Shown: piece after piece, positions 16,216 through 25,018 of the stretch
How the letters are laid out: each line of letters opens with the position of its first letter
Numbering within the stretch: position 1 is the first letter of the stretch
Source of the DNA: Fidelibacterota bacterium
GTDB taxonomy: Bacteria > Marinisomatota > Marinisomatia > Marinisomatales > UBA1611
Assembly (NCBI GenBank): GCA_002722105.1
Contig: PBKF01000044.1
Location: 1-40,425, forward strand
Length of the DNA: 40,425 nucleotides
Direction of reading: 5' to 3'
Made by a program: the position numbers and the translations under genes
The notes under the pieces: model-generated
Databases searched by the model: none
What the model saw: the letters and a program-made list of their open reading frames with translations, nothing else
Told to the model about the DNA's origin: nothing

Positions 16216-17157
16216 ATGAAAAATATATATCTTACTATACTTTATATAACACTTATCTCAATCTTTTTCAGCTGTCAATCCGATGTGCCAAAGTTTGATG
16301 AAAAACGGGCATTTGATTATTTAGTTGCTCAGTGTGATTTCGGGCCAAGAAATCCAGGATCAGAAGGGTATTACGCCTGTCTCGATTTTATGATTAAAGA
16401 GTTTGAAAAATCTGCTGATGAAATAATTCTGCAGAATTTTTCCTACAGGGAACAAAAAGATAAAAATCGTTATGAATTGGAGAATGTCATTGCTAGGTAT
16501 AATCCTGATGCAGAATTTCAAACAATGATTTCCTGCCACTGGGATACTCGACCTTGGGCGGATGAGGAAGAAAATAGACGGGACAGAGATATACCTATTA
16601 TTGGGGCAAATGATGGTGCTTCTGGTGTGGCTGTGATATTGGAATTAGCAAAAATTTTGGGTGAAAATCCCCCCCCTATAGGTGTGAACCTTGTATTATT
16701 TGATGGAGAGGATATGGGTATAAGAGGTGAAAATGAGACATTTTGTCAAGGATCAAGGTATTTTGCAAAAAATCTGCCAATACCCAAACCAAACGAAGCT
16801 ATTAATTTAGATATGGTTGGAGACAAACAATTGGTTTTACCCATCGAGCGATATTCTTTAGAATTTCATCCTGAACTTGTGAGGTACCTATGGGACCGGG
16901 CCAGAGATTTAGGTTTAGATGCATTTGAGGGTCGGGTAGATTATGCAATTTATGACGACCATGTCCCCCTTTATGAAATTGCGGGAATCCCTGCTATCGA
17001 TCTAATCGATTTTAAATATCCAAATTCCTATGCCAATTTTTGGCATACATTAGATGATGTCCCTGAAAATTGTAGTGCTGAAAGTCTTGGACAGGTAGGA
17101 AGGCTCATGGTGGATTATATATACAACCGGGAAAACCAAAACTGGAGTAATAATTGA
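16216..17157 (+). CDS. M28-family glutaminyl-peptide cyclotransferase-like lipoprotein
   Basis: A 313-residue lipoprotein with lipobox IFFSC20. It matches the zinc-dependent glutaminyl cyclase branch of peptidase family M28, which converts N-terminal Gln to pyroglutamate. Motifs in order: CHWDTRP (H108), GANDGASG (D133, predicted Zn ligand), LFDGED (E165 as acid/base, D166 as predicted second Zn ligand), QGSRYFAKNL, NLDMVGD, YDDHVP (D248) and NFWHTLDD (H277, third predicted Zn ligand, preceded by the Trp typical of these enzymes). It starts one base after sprA, so it is almost certainly co-transcribed with it. Periplasmic lipoprotein location suits capping of exported proteins after signal peptide removal. 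An M28 aminopeptidase is the alternative, but the DDH and FWHT motifs favour the cyclase. Confidence 0.82.
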   Translation: MKNIYLTILYITLISIFFSCQSDVPKFDEKRAFDYLVAQCDFGPRNPGSEGYYACLDFMIKEFEKSADEIILQNFSYREQKDKNRYELENVIARYNPDAEFQTMISCHWDTRPWADEEENRRDRDIPIIGANDGASGVAVILELAKILGENPPPIGVNLVLFDGEDMGIRGENETFCQGSRYFAKNLPIPKPNEAINLDMVGDKQLVLPIERYSLEFHPELVRYLWDRARDLGLDAFEGRVDYAIYDDHVPLYEIAGIPAIDLIDFKYPNSYANFWHTLDDVPENCSAESLGQVGRLMVDYIYNRENQNWSNN

Positions 17158-17183
17158 GAAACTTCAATCCTAAATTTCAGCCT

Positions 17184-18014
17184 ATGCGTTTCCATATACT
17201 TCTTCCTTTTAGTATTGTATTTTGGAGTTGCTCTGAGCCAGCGGATATTGAAGATAGTATCAAGATTGAAAATCGTCAATTCAATTACCACCAAGATGTG
17301 AATCAACTATATTTTGCAATGGAAGTTGAAAGTAAGTACAATGATCAATCTTTATCTAATGCAAAAATTGTTTGGTATGCGCTTTCAAGAAATAATACAC
17401 CTGATACTTTAAATCTCTATGATAACGGCTTAAATGGAGACATCATTATGGGTGATGGGTTGTATGGATTAAAAATCAATAATGACTCGACCATCATTCA
17501 AAATATTATGGGGGAAGACTCAGGGAGTGTCTATGTTGATTTCAGCGCAATTTATGGGTCAGAAATCATAACTGTTCCTGATTCATTTAGCATTGGAAAT
17601 ATAATACCAAGAATTATTCAAATATCTGCACCGACCAATATCGTAAGGCCAACAGGCCAGACCGTAAGTTTCCCATCTATTAAAGCAGAAGTCTTTGATG
17701 CTGATGGACTAGAAACAATTAAATGGGTTGGGTTTACTTCCTATCATGTGGAAGGAGACTCGATGATGAATAAAGGGAATTATATCTACCTTTATGATGA
17801 TGGTAGTCAAGTTATTTTATATGAGCCGAACTTTACAAGTGGAGACTCTATAAAAGGAGATGGAGTCTACACATTCAAAATTCCAATCTATGGAGATGGA
17901 TTTTCGGATCCGGATCAACAGACTAAAACGGGAAACTTCATTTGGCGTTTTTTTACACAGGATTTAGAAAACGAATACAGCAAAATGAGAGAACATGAAA
18001 TTCTTATTCAATAA
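17184..18014 (+). CDS. Lipoprotein with Ig-like beta domains
   Basis: About 276 residues from the ATG at 17184. This start is chosen because it gives a proper lipoprotein signal peptide (IVFWSC16); a TTG at 17154 overlaps the cyclase stop but adds ten polar residues. The body is all-beta and contains two related GDGLYGLK / GDGVYTFKIP segments, about 125 residues apart, of the kind seen in choice-of-anchor and Ig-like domains of secreted proteins. I do not recognise a named family. It overlaps the next gene by 20 bases, implying coupled translation and probably a functional partnership with the propeller protein that follows. Confidence 0.7.
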   Translation: MRFHILLPFSIVFWSCSEPADIEDSIKIENRQFNYHQDVNQLYFAMEVESKYNDQSLSNAKIVWYALSRNNTPDTLNLYDNGLNGDIIMGDGLYGLKINNDSTIIQNIMGEDSGSVYVDFSAIYGSEIITVPDSFSIGNIIPRIIQISAPTNIVRPTGQTVSFPSIKAEVFDADGLETIKWVGFTSYHVEGDSMMNKGNYIYLYDDGSQVILYEPNFTSGDSIKGDGVYTFKIPIYGDGFSDPDQQTKTGNFIWRFFTQDLENEYSKMREHEILIQ

Positions 18015-19665
18015 AGGAACCCTATTCATTGTTCTTTCAGGTCTGCTTTTATCGCAATCATTTACCCCTTTCCGGTTTGCGTTAAAATCAACTCTTGCGG
18101 ATTCATTCATTACGCAAGGACTTACTAGTAATGTTGTAGCTGAGATTAGAATTATGGGAGATTCCTTAACATGGTTTGGAACGGGAATGGGCCTCGCACT
18201 TCATGATGGAAACCGTATTTATGCATACCAAACTACTGTTGATCCTCTTGATGATGGGCAATTCTCCAATTTGGTACCACAGGGAGGAATTCCAGCCATT
18301 GCGGTTATGGGGGATACGATGGCTGTGGCTTATTCAGGAGATAATGGTGATATTCAAGTTGGTTACGGTTTAACATTGACATATGCTGCCGAAGATACCA
18401 ATGGCATTACTTGGACATATCTTGCTCAGCCGGTAGATAATGAACTGGATACATTGAAACCTTTCGGTGAAGGTTATTACCGCCAGCTTCCTGTGACTGT
18501 ATCAGAAGCAAATGTTACCTATGATGCCAGTTTATCAGGAGAATTTTTATGGATATCAAGCTGGGCTGGGGGATTGAGACGTTATCATTTAACAAAAAAA
18601 GCATGGGAGAATGTGCCTATGCCAATGGACAGTCAGGACTCTCTATCCTTGTGTGAAGGGTTTGATGAGATTACAGCAGGAGGAAAACCGGTCTTACCAG
18701 GCTATTATTTGAACCCAAGGGATCCTGGTGATGGAGGGAATCATAATCATAAAGCTTTTTCCGTTTTGGCATTTGCAGACACAGTTTGGGTAGGGACTGC
18801 CAATGGCATTAATAAAGGAATCATAATTAAGGAATTGATAGAAATAGAACCTGGAGTTTTTGAATACTTTAATTGTATAGAATGGGAACATTTCTCCTAT
18901 CCAAAAGACGGTTTATCTGGAAATTTTGTTGTAGGTCTTGCTAAACAAAACTGGAATGGGCAAATAACTGTTTGGGCAGCATCTCTGGTTGCGGACACTC
19001 CGGGAGAAATTAGAGGATTGAGTTTTACTAGAGATGGTGGTTCATCTTGGGAGACGGCCCTTTTAGGAGAAAGGGTATATAATGTTTTTACTCAAGATTC
19101 TCTCGTGCTTGCCGCCACATCAACAGGACTTTGGAAAAGTTTGGATGGTGAGAATTGGTCCAAATATAATGCCCCAATAGATACAACATTTTTAACACAA
19201 AAACAGCTCCTTACAGATATTGTTTATACTACAACTGTAGACTTGCGTGATTCCATCCCCAAATTATGGATTGGTTCGCCGGACGGAATTGCGAGGTCAT
19301 TGGATATCCATGGTTCTAGCTGGTCTATTTACCAAACTGAATATGATACTACTGAAGTATATGCTTATCCGAACCCTTTTTCCCCGCTTAGTCATAATCA
19401 ATTAGGTAATGATGGTTATGTCCGATTTCATACAGGAGAAATTTTTAACACTATTGTGGAATTGGATATTTTCAATTTTGGAATGGAAAAAGTATATACT
19501 GAAGTTTTTGATTTAAACACTTTTCGAGGAGCGATCAAATGGAATGGTCGCGGTCAAACAGGTCAACATGTTTCAAACGGTGTCTATTTTGCCAGGCTTA
19601 ATTTTGCTTATTCATTAAATAATCCTCCGAACAATTTCTGGACAAAAATTATTGTGGTGAAATAA
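17995..19665 (+). CDS. Secreted beta-propeller protein with T9SS type A sorting domain
   Basis: A 556-residue protein. The signal peptide ends LLLS|Q21. The body has repeated sensor-propeller or BNR-like blades: LTWFGTGMGLALHDG, VWVGTANGINKG, LAATSTGLWKSLDG and LWIGSPDGIARSLD, which resemble Reg_prop repeats. Residues about 455-556 form a C-terminal T9SS sorting domain beginning YAYPNPFSP and ending with a GxYFARL strand and TKIIVVK. It is therefore predicted cargo of the SprA channel, exported and attached to the surface. The start overlaps the upstream lipoprotein gene by 20 bases and the stop overlaps the next ATG by one base. Ligand or function of the propeller is unknown. Confidence 0.8.
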   Translation: MKFLFNKGTLFIVLSGLLLSQSFTPFRFALKSTLADSFITQGLTSNVVAEIRIMGDSLTWFGTGMGLALHDGNRIYAYQTTVDPLDDGQFSNLVPQGGIPAIAVMGDTMAVAYSGDNGDIQVGYGLTLTYAAEDTNGITWTYLAQPVDNELDTLKPFGEGYYRQLPVTVSEANVTYDASLSGEFLWISSWAGGLRRYHLTKKAWENVPMPMDSQDSLSLCEGFDEITAGGKPVLPGYYLNPRDPGDGGNHNHKAFSVLAFADTVWVGTANGINKGIIIKELIEIEPGVFEYFNCIEWEHFSYPKDGLSGNFVVGLAKQNWNGQITVWAASLVADTPGEIRGLSFTRDGGSSWETALLGERVYNVFTQDSLVLAATSTGLWKSLDGENWSKYNAPIDTTFLTQKQLLTDIVYTTTVDLRDSIPKLWIGSPDGIARSLDIHGSSWSIYQTEYDTTEVYAYPNPFSPLSHNQLGNDGYVRFHTGEIFNTIVELDIFNFGMEKVYTEVFDLNTFRGAIKWNGRGQTGQHVSNGVYFARLNFAYSLNNPPNNFWTKIIVVK

Positions 19666-20591
19666 TGAAACGATTTCTACCTGTATTCTTGCTGATTTGT
19701 TTTGTCCGCTCACAAGATTGGGCAGGGCTTCCGGGAGGCCATCTTCGTATGGGGCTAACCGCTCGTTCCATGGCGATGGGCGGTGGATTTACTGCAGAAC
19801 TAGATCAGAGTTTTGCTGCTTTTCATAATCCTGCCTGGACAGCTTTTTTAGTACACAGACAAATTGGGAGTTCCTATTCTAACCTTTCTATGGATCGGAG
19901 GTTAGCCGCCACCAGCTTTGCTACTTTTTTACCACCAACGGCTGGTGTTGGCGTCGCGTGGATTAACGCAGGTGTATCTGATATTCAGGGGCGATACAGT
20001 ACCGGAATGAAATCGACTATGATGCAAACCGGAGAAAATGCTATTATAATTACATTTGCTCAGAGAATTCTTCCATGGATTTCTTTTGGGGCAAATGTAA
20101 AAATTCTTCGATATGATTTGCCGATAACTGAAGCCGATCAGCTCACAGGAACTGGTATTGGTTTTGATATTGGAGTGCTCCTTAAAGCAGGGAAATTTAA
20201 TACCTTGGGATTTACTATTCAGGATTTGAGTTCTAATTACCAATGGGATACTGGTGATATTTATGCAGAAGGTAGGATCTACAAAGAAGAATTCCCCGTT
20301 ATATACCGTATTGGATCTCGTTACAATCATCGTGGGTTGATTATTGCAGGAGATATAGGTTTAATCACTGATCATAAAACATTCAATGGGTTATTACCTA
20401 GGTTGGGTGTTGAATATGGATTTTTTGAACAGTATTATTTTCGAGGTGGTTATGGTAATGGTAGAAAAGCTTTTGGAGTAGGTTATGAATATGGCTTATT
20501 CAAGCCCCATGACTCTCATATTGATTATGCATTTTCCATGGACTGGGCTACCCAAACTGCCCATACTATTTCTTATGCTTTCCGTTTTTAG
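19665..20591 (+). CDS. PorV/UPF0164-type outer-membrane beta-barrel
   Basis: A 308-residue protein with a signal peptide ending VRS|Q17. The mature part begins with the FadL-like PorV/UPF0164 pattern: GLTARSMAMGGGFTAELDQSFAAFHNPA, here split as TARSMAMGGG and FAAFHNPAW. A series of amphipathic beta-strands follows, ending with a C-terminal aromatic (YAFRF). PorV is a known T9SS component that shuttles cargo from the translocon to the attachment complex. Its one-base overlap with the CTD propeller gene upstream fits that role. It could instead be a general UPF0164 porin; PorV versus PorQ cannot be settled by eye. Confidence 0.75.
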   Translation: MKRFLPVFLLICFVRSQDWAGLPGGHLRMGLTARSMAMGGGFTAELDQSFAAFHNPAWTAFLVHRQIGSSYSNLSMDRRLAATSFATFLPPTAGVGVAWINAGVSDIQGRYSTGMKSTMMQTGENAIIITFAQRILPWISFGANVKILRYDLPITEADQLTGTGIGFDIGVLLKAGKFNTLGFTIQDLSSNYQWDTGDIYAEGRIYKEEFPVIYRIGSRYNHRGLIIAGDIGLITDHKTFNGLLPRLGVEYGFFEQYYFRGGYGNGRKAFGVGYEYGLFKPHDSHIDYAFSMDWATQTAHTISYAFRF

Positions 20592-21441
20592 ATTATTTTT
20601 ATTACTTCTATTCCCACTCTTTGGCATGGGTACACAATTTTTAACTTTGCCAACATCTGCCGAAGAATTATGTATTGGTAGCCATCCTACACTATCTGGA
20701 AACTATACATTAAACCCTGCGGTAGGCTACGCTAATGGTCAAAATCCCGGATTGGTTATGAGCCGTGGAGTGTGGCTAGGTGATGTTTCATTAAGCCGAT
20801 TATCATATATACAAACTTATCGGGGAAAAACATTCCATTTGGGTGGAAAATATTCCGGATTATCTGATCTCGAATTCAGAAGTGATGTACCACAAGATGA
20901 AGCTTTTACTTCTTTTTCTACTTATGGTTTTGCTTTGGATGGAGGACTCTCATTTAAAAGAGAAAACCAAAATTTTGGTTTTTCCTTAAATTATATTTTC
21001 ATGGGCTTATACACTGAAACTTCTTCTGGTTTGGGAATAAATATTGGCTATACCAGATTTTTTAAAAATAAATTAAAATTTGGTTTATCGCTCCAAAACA
21101 TAGGTATTATGACTAAATTGGAAACATCAAGTCCTAATTTACCTCTTCGGCTACTAGGAGGTATTTCTAAAGTGATCAATTTTAATGAATATCAGAATAC
21201 TTTATTTGGTTCAATTGAGTTAAACAAGTTATCTCCAAGCGCAAAATTTTATTTTGGTAACCATTTTCGTTGGAACCGACTAGAAATTATGGGAGGTTTT
21301 GCTACATCAGAAAAAGTGATTGAGAGTTCGGCTGGTTTAGGGCTGATATTAGGAATCTACCAAATAAAATATGCAGTGCAATTTGGATCTCAATACTTAG
21401 GTACACCTCAAATTTTTACCATTCAAATTCGGTTACCATGA
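20575..21441 (+). CDS. PorQ-like outer-membrane beta-barrel
   Basis: About 288 residues from the ATG at 20575, which gives a clean signal peptide (LFLLLLFPLFG). An ORF open from 20485 is only out-of-frame overlap with the barrel gene upstream. The mature start, TQFLTLPTSAEELCIGSHPT, resembles the FLxLPxSAR entry of PorQ/PorV-type proteins, followed by NPAVGYANGQNPG and a run of beta-strands ending IQIRLP. PorQ belongs to the T9SS outer-membrane attachment machinery in Bacteroidota. The gene overlaps the upstream barrel by 17 bases and the downstream deacetylase by 4, so it is tightly coupled on both sides. Confidence 0.68.
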   Translation: MLSVFRLFLLLLFPLFGMGTQFLTLPTSAEELCIGSHPTLSGNYTLNPAVGYANGQNPGLVMSRGVWLGDVSLSRLSYIQTYRGKTFHLGGKYSGLSDLEFRSDVPQDEAFTSFSTYGFALDGGLSFKRENQNFGFSLNYIFMGLYTETSSGLGINIGYTRFFKNKLKFGLSLQNIGIMTKLETSSPNLPLRLLGGISKVINFNEYQNTLFGSIELNKLSPSAKFYFGNHFRWNRLEIMGGFATSEKVIESSAGLGLILGIYQIKYAVQFGSQYLGTPQIFTIQIRLP

Positions 21442-22295
21442 AAAAGAAAAACTTTAAAATATCATTAGATTTTTTTCTTGTAGCCACTATTGTCATATTA
21501 CTGTTATTCATCAAAAGAATGGATGATAGAATTTCAGCTCTGGAAGAACAGCAAACCACTGCCGAAAAAATTTCTAATAAGGTAAAAAAGAAAGCACACA
21601 AGTTATCTCCTGAAGTTCCTCTTCCAAATTTGAAGGGTACTATTGGTATTATCATTGATGATTTTGGGTATAGGAATGATGAAGTGTCTGATGGCTTCTT
21701 GGAATTAGATGCTCGCTTGACTTACGCTGTAATTCCAGGTCATGAATACAGTACAAAATTTGGAGAAATAGCAGTCAGAAAAGGTTATGAAGTGATTGTT
21801 CATATGCCAATGGAAAATTTATCCAATAAGGGAGGAGAAGAAGATTTTGTTTTATCTACTGACATGAATAATGAGAAAATTCAACAAAGAATTCGAACTG
21901 CTTTAGATGAAATTCCTAATGCAATTGGGATGAATAATCATCAAGGTTCTAAAGCATCTGCAGACCAGCGAGTCATGTCCAATGTCGCCCGTGTTATAAA
22001 GGAGCGTAATCTGTTCTTCGTGGATAGTCGTACAACCGCAGAAACTGTGGCTGAGTCCACAATGGAAGTATTTGGTGTTCCCACAGCCAGACGTAATGTA
22101 TTTTTGGATAATGATGATGATGAAATGAAAATTCTAGATCAACTTAATGAGTTAGTGAAACAAGCTGAAAAGTCAGGTGCAGCAATTGGCATCGGGCATG
22201 TTAAGCCAAAAACATTAAAAATCTTAAAAAAACATATTCCTGATATTCAGAAAAAAGGATTTAAATTTGAGTTTGTTTCTAAAATGCTTCATTGA
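21438..22295 (+). CDS. Divergent polysaccharide deacetylase (YibQ/COG2861 family)
   Basis: A 285-residue protein with one N-terminal membrane segment (about 11-26) and a short coiled stretch (29-55), then a periplasmic NodB-fold domain of the divergent polysaccharide deacetylase family. Visible motifs: GIIIDDFG (D74, D75), VHMPME (H122), GMNNHQGS (H168), FFVDSRTTAET and FLDND. These match COG2861, whose fold is that of carbohydrate esterases, although its physiological substrate is poorly known; a peptidoglycan or surface-glycan role is plausible. Its ATG overlaps the stop of the PorQ-like gene by 4 bases. It may trim cell-wall or LPS sugar during surface assembly, but that is inference. Confidence 0.85.
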   Translation: MKKKNFKISLDFFLVATIVILLLFIKRMDDRISALEEQQTTAEKISNKVKKKAHKLSPEVPLPNLKGTIGIIIDDFGYRNDEVSDGFLELDARLTYAVIPGHEYSTKFGEIAVRKGYEVIVHMPMENLSNKGGEEDFVLSTDMNNEKIQQRIRTALDEIPNAIGMNNHQGSKASADQRVMSNVARVIKERNLFFVDSRTTAETVAESTMEVFGVPTARRNVFLDNDDDEMKILDQLNELVKQAEKSGAAIGIGHVKPKTLKILKKHIPDIQKKGFKFEFVSKMLH

Positions 22296-22300
22296 TTTTA

Positions 22301-23281
22301 ATGCCAATCATTTGCAAAGTAACCCGTGGTGCCTTAACTGAAAGTTTTCACGTTGTTTTTGCCGTCGCTGTTGATGAAACTGGACAGACTGTTTATTCAA
22401 CAGGCGACCCTAATTATTTAACCTGTATCCGTTCCGCATTAAAGCCGTTTCAAGCCGCTGCCGCAGTTAAGACTGGTGCTGTTGATGAAGCTAATTTCTC
22501 TGATAAAGAAATTGCTTTGATGTGTGCATCTCACACCGGAGAAGAAATTCATGTAAATACGGCTCAGTCTATGCTAGGGAAAATTGGCCTAACATTAGAT
22601 GATTTTGAATGTGGAATACATCCTCCATCAGACACAGCAAGTCATCATAAATTGATTAAAGATGGGAAAAAAGCAAATGCCAGTTATAATAATTGCAGCG
22701 GGAAACATGCCGGCATGTTAGCATTGGCAAAATATTTAGGACATGGAACCAAGGGCTACATACAAAAAAATCATCCGGTACAACAAACTATTTTTAAATT
22801 AATTGAATCATTAACTGGATTAGAAAATATTCCAACTGAGATTGATGGGTGTTCAGCACCAACACCTTTTATGACTTTGGAAAATATTGCGAAACTTTTT
22901 CAAAAATTAGCTGCAGAGACAACTCCGGAGTTGAGTCGTGTTTACCAAGCAATGTGTACGAACCCAATTTTAGTAAGTGGTCCAAATCGTTTTGATACTC
23001 TGTTTATTGATGCTCTTGCTGGCCGTGGTATTACAAAAATTGGCGGTGAATCTATAAGGGGAATTTCCTTGAAAAAATCAGATGGAGGTAGTATCGGTTT
23101 AGCTATAAAAGTCCTTGATGGAAATTTTAGAGCCCTATCAGTTGCTACAATGAAATTATTAGAACACCTGAATCTATTAACTGATTTAGAATTCAAAAAA
23201 TTAGATAAATTTAGTTCGAAGATTTTGAAGAATCATAATGAATTGGAAATCGGCCGAATAGAAGCTGTTTTAGAAAATTAA
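22301..23281 (+). CDS. Rhizobial-type (class 3) L-asparaginase
   Basis: About 326 residues from the ATG at 22301; a TTG at 22292 adds only three residues. This belongs to the Asparaginase_II (PF06089) family, which hydrolyses L-asparagine to aspartate and ammonia. Signature segments: SALKPFQA, CASHTGEEIHV, NNCSGKHAGML and IDGCSAPTPFM. C132, K135 and C184 have the relative spacing of the Zn-site Cys/Lys/Cys described for the Rhizobium etli enzyme ReAV. No signal peptide is seen, so it is cytoplasmic. It sits inside a run of envelope genes, just after the deacetylase and directly abutting the next secreted nuclease gene, which is unexpected company for a nitrogen-scavenging enzyme. Confidence 0.88.
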   Translation: MPIICKVTRGALTESFHVVFAVAVDETGQTVYSTGDPNYLTCIRSALKPFQAAAAVKTGAVDEANFSDKEIALMCASHTGEEIHVNTAQSMLGKIGLTLDDFECGIHPPSDTASHHKLIKDGKKANASYNNCSGKHAGMLALAKYLGHGTKGYIQKNHPVQQTIFKLIESLTGLENIPTEIDGCSAPTPFMTLENIAKLFQKLAAETTPELSRVYQAMCTNPILVSGPNRFDTLFIDALAGRGITKIGGESIRGISLKKSDGGSIGLAIKVLDGNFRALSVATMKLLEHLNLLTDLEFKKLDKFSSKILKNHNELEIGRIEAVLEN

Positions 23282-25018
23282 ATGAGAATTTTTATCTATT
23301 TTCTTTTTATGTTAAATCTCCATGCTTCAACTGCGCGAATTATGACTTATAACTTATGGAACTTTACTGGAGATAATGATGCTCGCGAAGATGATATCAA
23401 GATGGTTATTGAAGAAATTGATCCGGACATCATTATTGCCCAAGAACTGGATGGGGCAGATGGTTTTAATGCGTTGGTAACAGACGTATTGGATCAAATT
23501 GAAGTAGGTTTATTTTCTGGCGCACCTTTCACAGATCAATCCAATACCAATTTGGACATTGGCCTTTATTATAAGAGTGAAATATTTGATTTCATCAGTA
23601 CAGCTACAGTCAACACTACTAGTAATTGGGGAAACAGGGATGTAATTGAGTTTGTTATGCGTCATATTTCATCGGGGGTTGAGATTCATCTTTATGGTGC
23701 TCATTTTAAAGCAGGAACCGGAAGTAGTGATGAAGCAGAAAGAGCAGAAGAAGCAGAAGCACTCAGAAATCATTTAAATGAGTTAGATGATTTAGATTTT
23801 GTTTTTGTTTTAGGCGATTTTAATATTTATAACTCAGGTGAAGATGCCTGGGATAATTTAACTGATTCTCAAACAATCAATAACGGCCGTTTATTTGACC
23901 CTATAGATGAAGTTGGAAATTGGCATAATAATCCTGCATTTGAAGATGTGCACACCCAGGCAACTCGAGCATACTACAATGGCCAGAATTATGGTGGTAT
24001 GGATGATCGGTTTGATTTCATTTTAACGAATGCAGCAGTTTTAGATACAAATAGTTCAGATTGCTATTATGTTGAAGGTTCATATACAGCTTTTGGAAAT
24101 GATGGGAATCATTTTAATGAAGCAATAAATGATGGGAATAATACTGCAGTCAATGATGATATTGCTGATGCATTGGTAATAAGCTCTGACCATTTACCGG
24201 TATATATGGATGTCTGGTTTGATGATTTGGTTTATAATGATGCCGGAATTGTGATCACAGAAATTATGCCGAACCCTGCTGCTGTTTCAGATTCTTATGG
24301 AGAATGGTTCGAAATCCATAATACAACAGATTCCACTATTGATTTAAATGGATGGATGTTGAAAGATCAGGGAAACGACAATCATATAATTACAAATAAT
24401 GTTATGTCTGTACTGGTGGAAACTGGCGATTATTACATTTTGGCTAGGAATGCAGATTCAACTTTAAATGGCGGTATATTGGTGGACTATGAATTAAGTG
24501 GATTCGTTTTATCAAATAGTGAAGATGAAATTATTTTAATGGATGAAACAGGTGCCATTGTTGATGAAGTTCATTATACCAATAGCTGGAACTTTGGAAG
24601 TGGAATTTCTATGGAAATCCATGACCGCACTGTTGATAATAATATGGGTGAGAATTGGTTTGAAGCCACTCTGATGTATGGCGATGGTGACTATGGAACA
24701 CCCGGAACAAATTATGATGCCAGTCTGATTCTAAATAAAAATATTTCAATTCCAAATCAATTTCAATTACTTCCCCCTTATCCTAATCCTTTTAATCCGG
24801 TGACAAACATAACAACTCATCTAGGCTCCTTGCATTTTTTAGTAATAAATATATTTGATGTAAATGGGAAGATTGTAAAGACAGTTACAAATAGCAATAT
24901 TACACCCGGAACACACCAATTTCAGTGGAATGCTCAAAATCAATCGAGCGGTGTTTATTTTATTCAAGTGACAGACGGTTTTATTTCACAAGTTCAAAAA
25001 GTAATCTTGATCAAATAA
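23282..25018 (+). CDS. Secreted EEP-family nuclease/phosphatase with lamin-tail domain and T9SS sorting domain
   Basis: A 578-residue protein with an N-terminal signal peptide (about 1-16). Residues about 18-315 are an endonuclease/exonuclease/phosphatase fold with MTYNLWN, E55 in AQELDG, H141 in GAHFKAG, D179 and N181 in LGDFNIY, and D303-H304 in SSDHLP. All expected catalytic and metal residues appear present. About 322-480 is a lamin-tail domain (VITEIMPNP, WFEIHN, IDLNGWMLKD, FVLSNSEDEIILMD). About 497-578 is a T9SS type A sorting domain (PPYPNPFNPVTNI, ending VQKVILIK). EEP plus lamin-tail is a known pairing in bacterial extracellular nucleases. It would act outside the cell on nucleic acid or other phosphodiesters. 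It abuts its neighbours with no gap. Confidence 0.85.
   Translation: MRIFIYFLFMLNLHASTARIMTYNLWNFTGDNDAREDDIKMVIEEIDPDIIIAQELDGADGFNALVTDVLDQIEVGLFSGAPFTDQSNTNLDIGLYYKSEIFDFISTATVNTTSNWGNRDVIEFVMRHISSGVEIHLYGAHFKAGTGSSDEAERAEEAEALRNHLNELDDLDFVFVLGDFNIYNSGEDAWDNLTDSQTINNGRLFDPIDEVGNWHNNPAFEDVHTQATRAYYNGQNYGGMDDRFDFILTNAAVLDTNSSDCYYVEGSYTAFGNDGNHFNEAINDGNNTAVNDDIADALVISSDHLPVYMDVWFDDLVYNDAGIVITEIMPNPAAVSDSYGEWFEIHNTTDSTIDLNGWMLKDQGNDNHIITNNVMSVLVETGDYYILARNADSTLNGGILVDYELSGFVLSNSEDEIILMDETGAIVDEVHYTNSWNFGSGISMEIHDRTVDNNMGENWFEATLMYGDGDYGTPGTNYDASLILNKNISIPNQFQLLPPYPNPFNPVTNITTHLGSLHFLVINIFDVNGKIVKTVTNSNITPGTHQFQWNAQNQSSGVYFIQVTDGFISQVQKVILIK

Noticed and set aside
19929..20330. 133-residue minus-strand open frame opposite the PorV-like gene
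   Set aside because: Antisense to a well-supported barrel gene; the sequence is typical of reverse-complement beta-strand coding.
20485..20574. Upstream extension of the PorQ-like gene
   Set aside because: The extra 30 residues overlap the PorV-like gene out of frame and precede an internal Met with a proper signal peptide at 20575.
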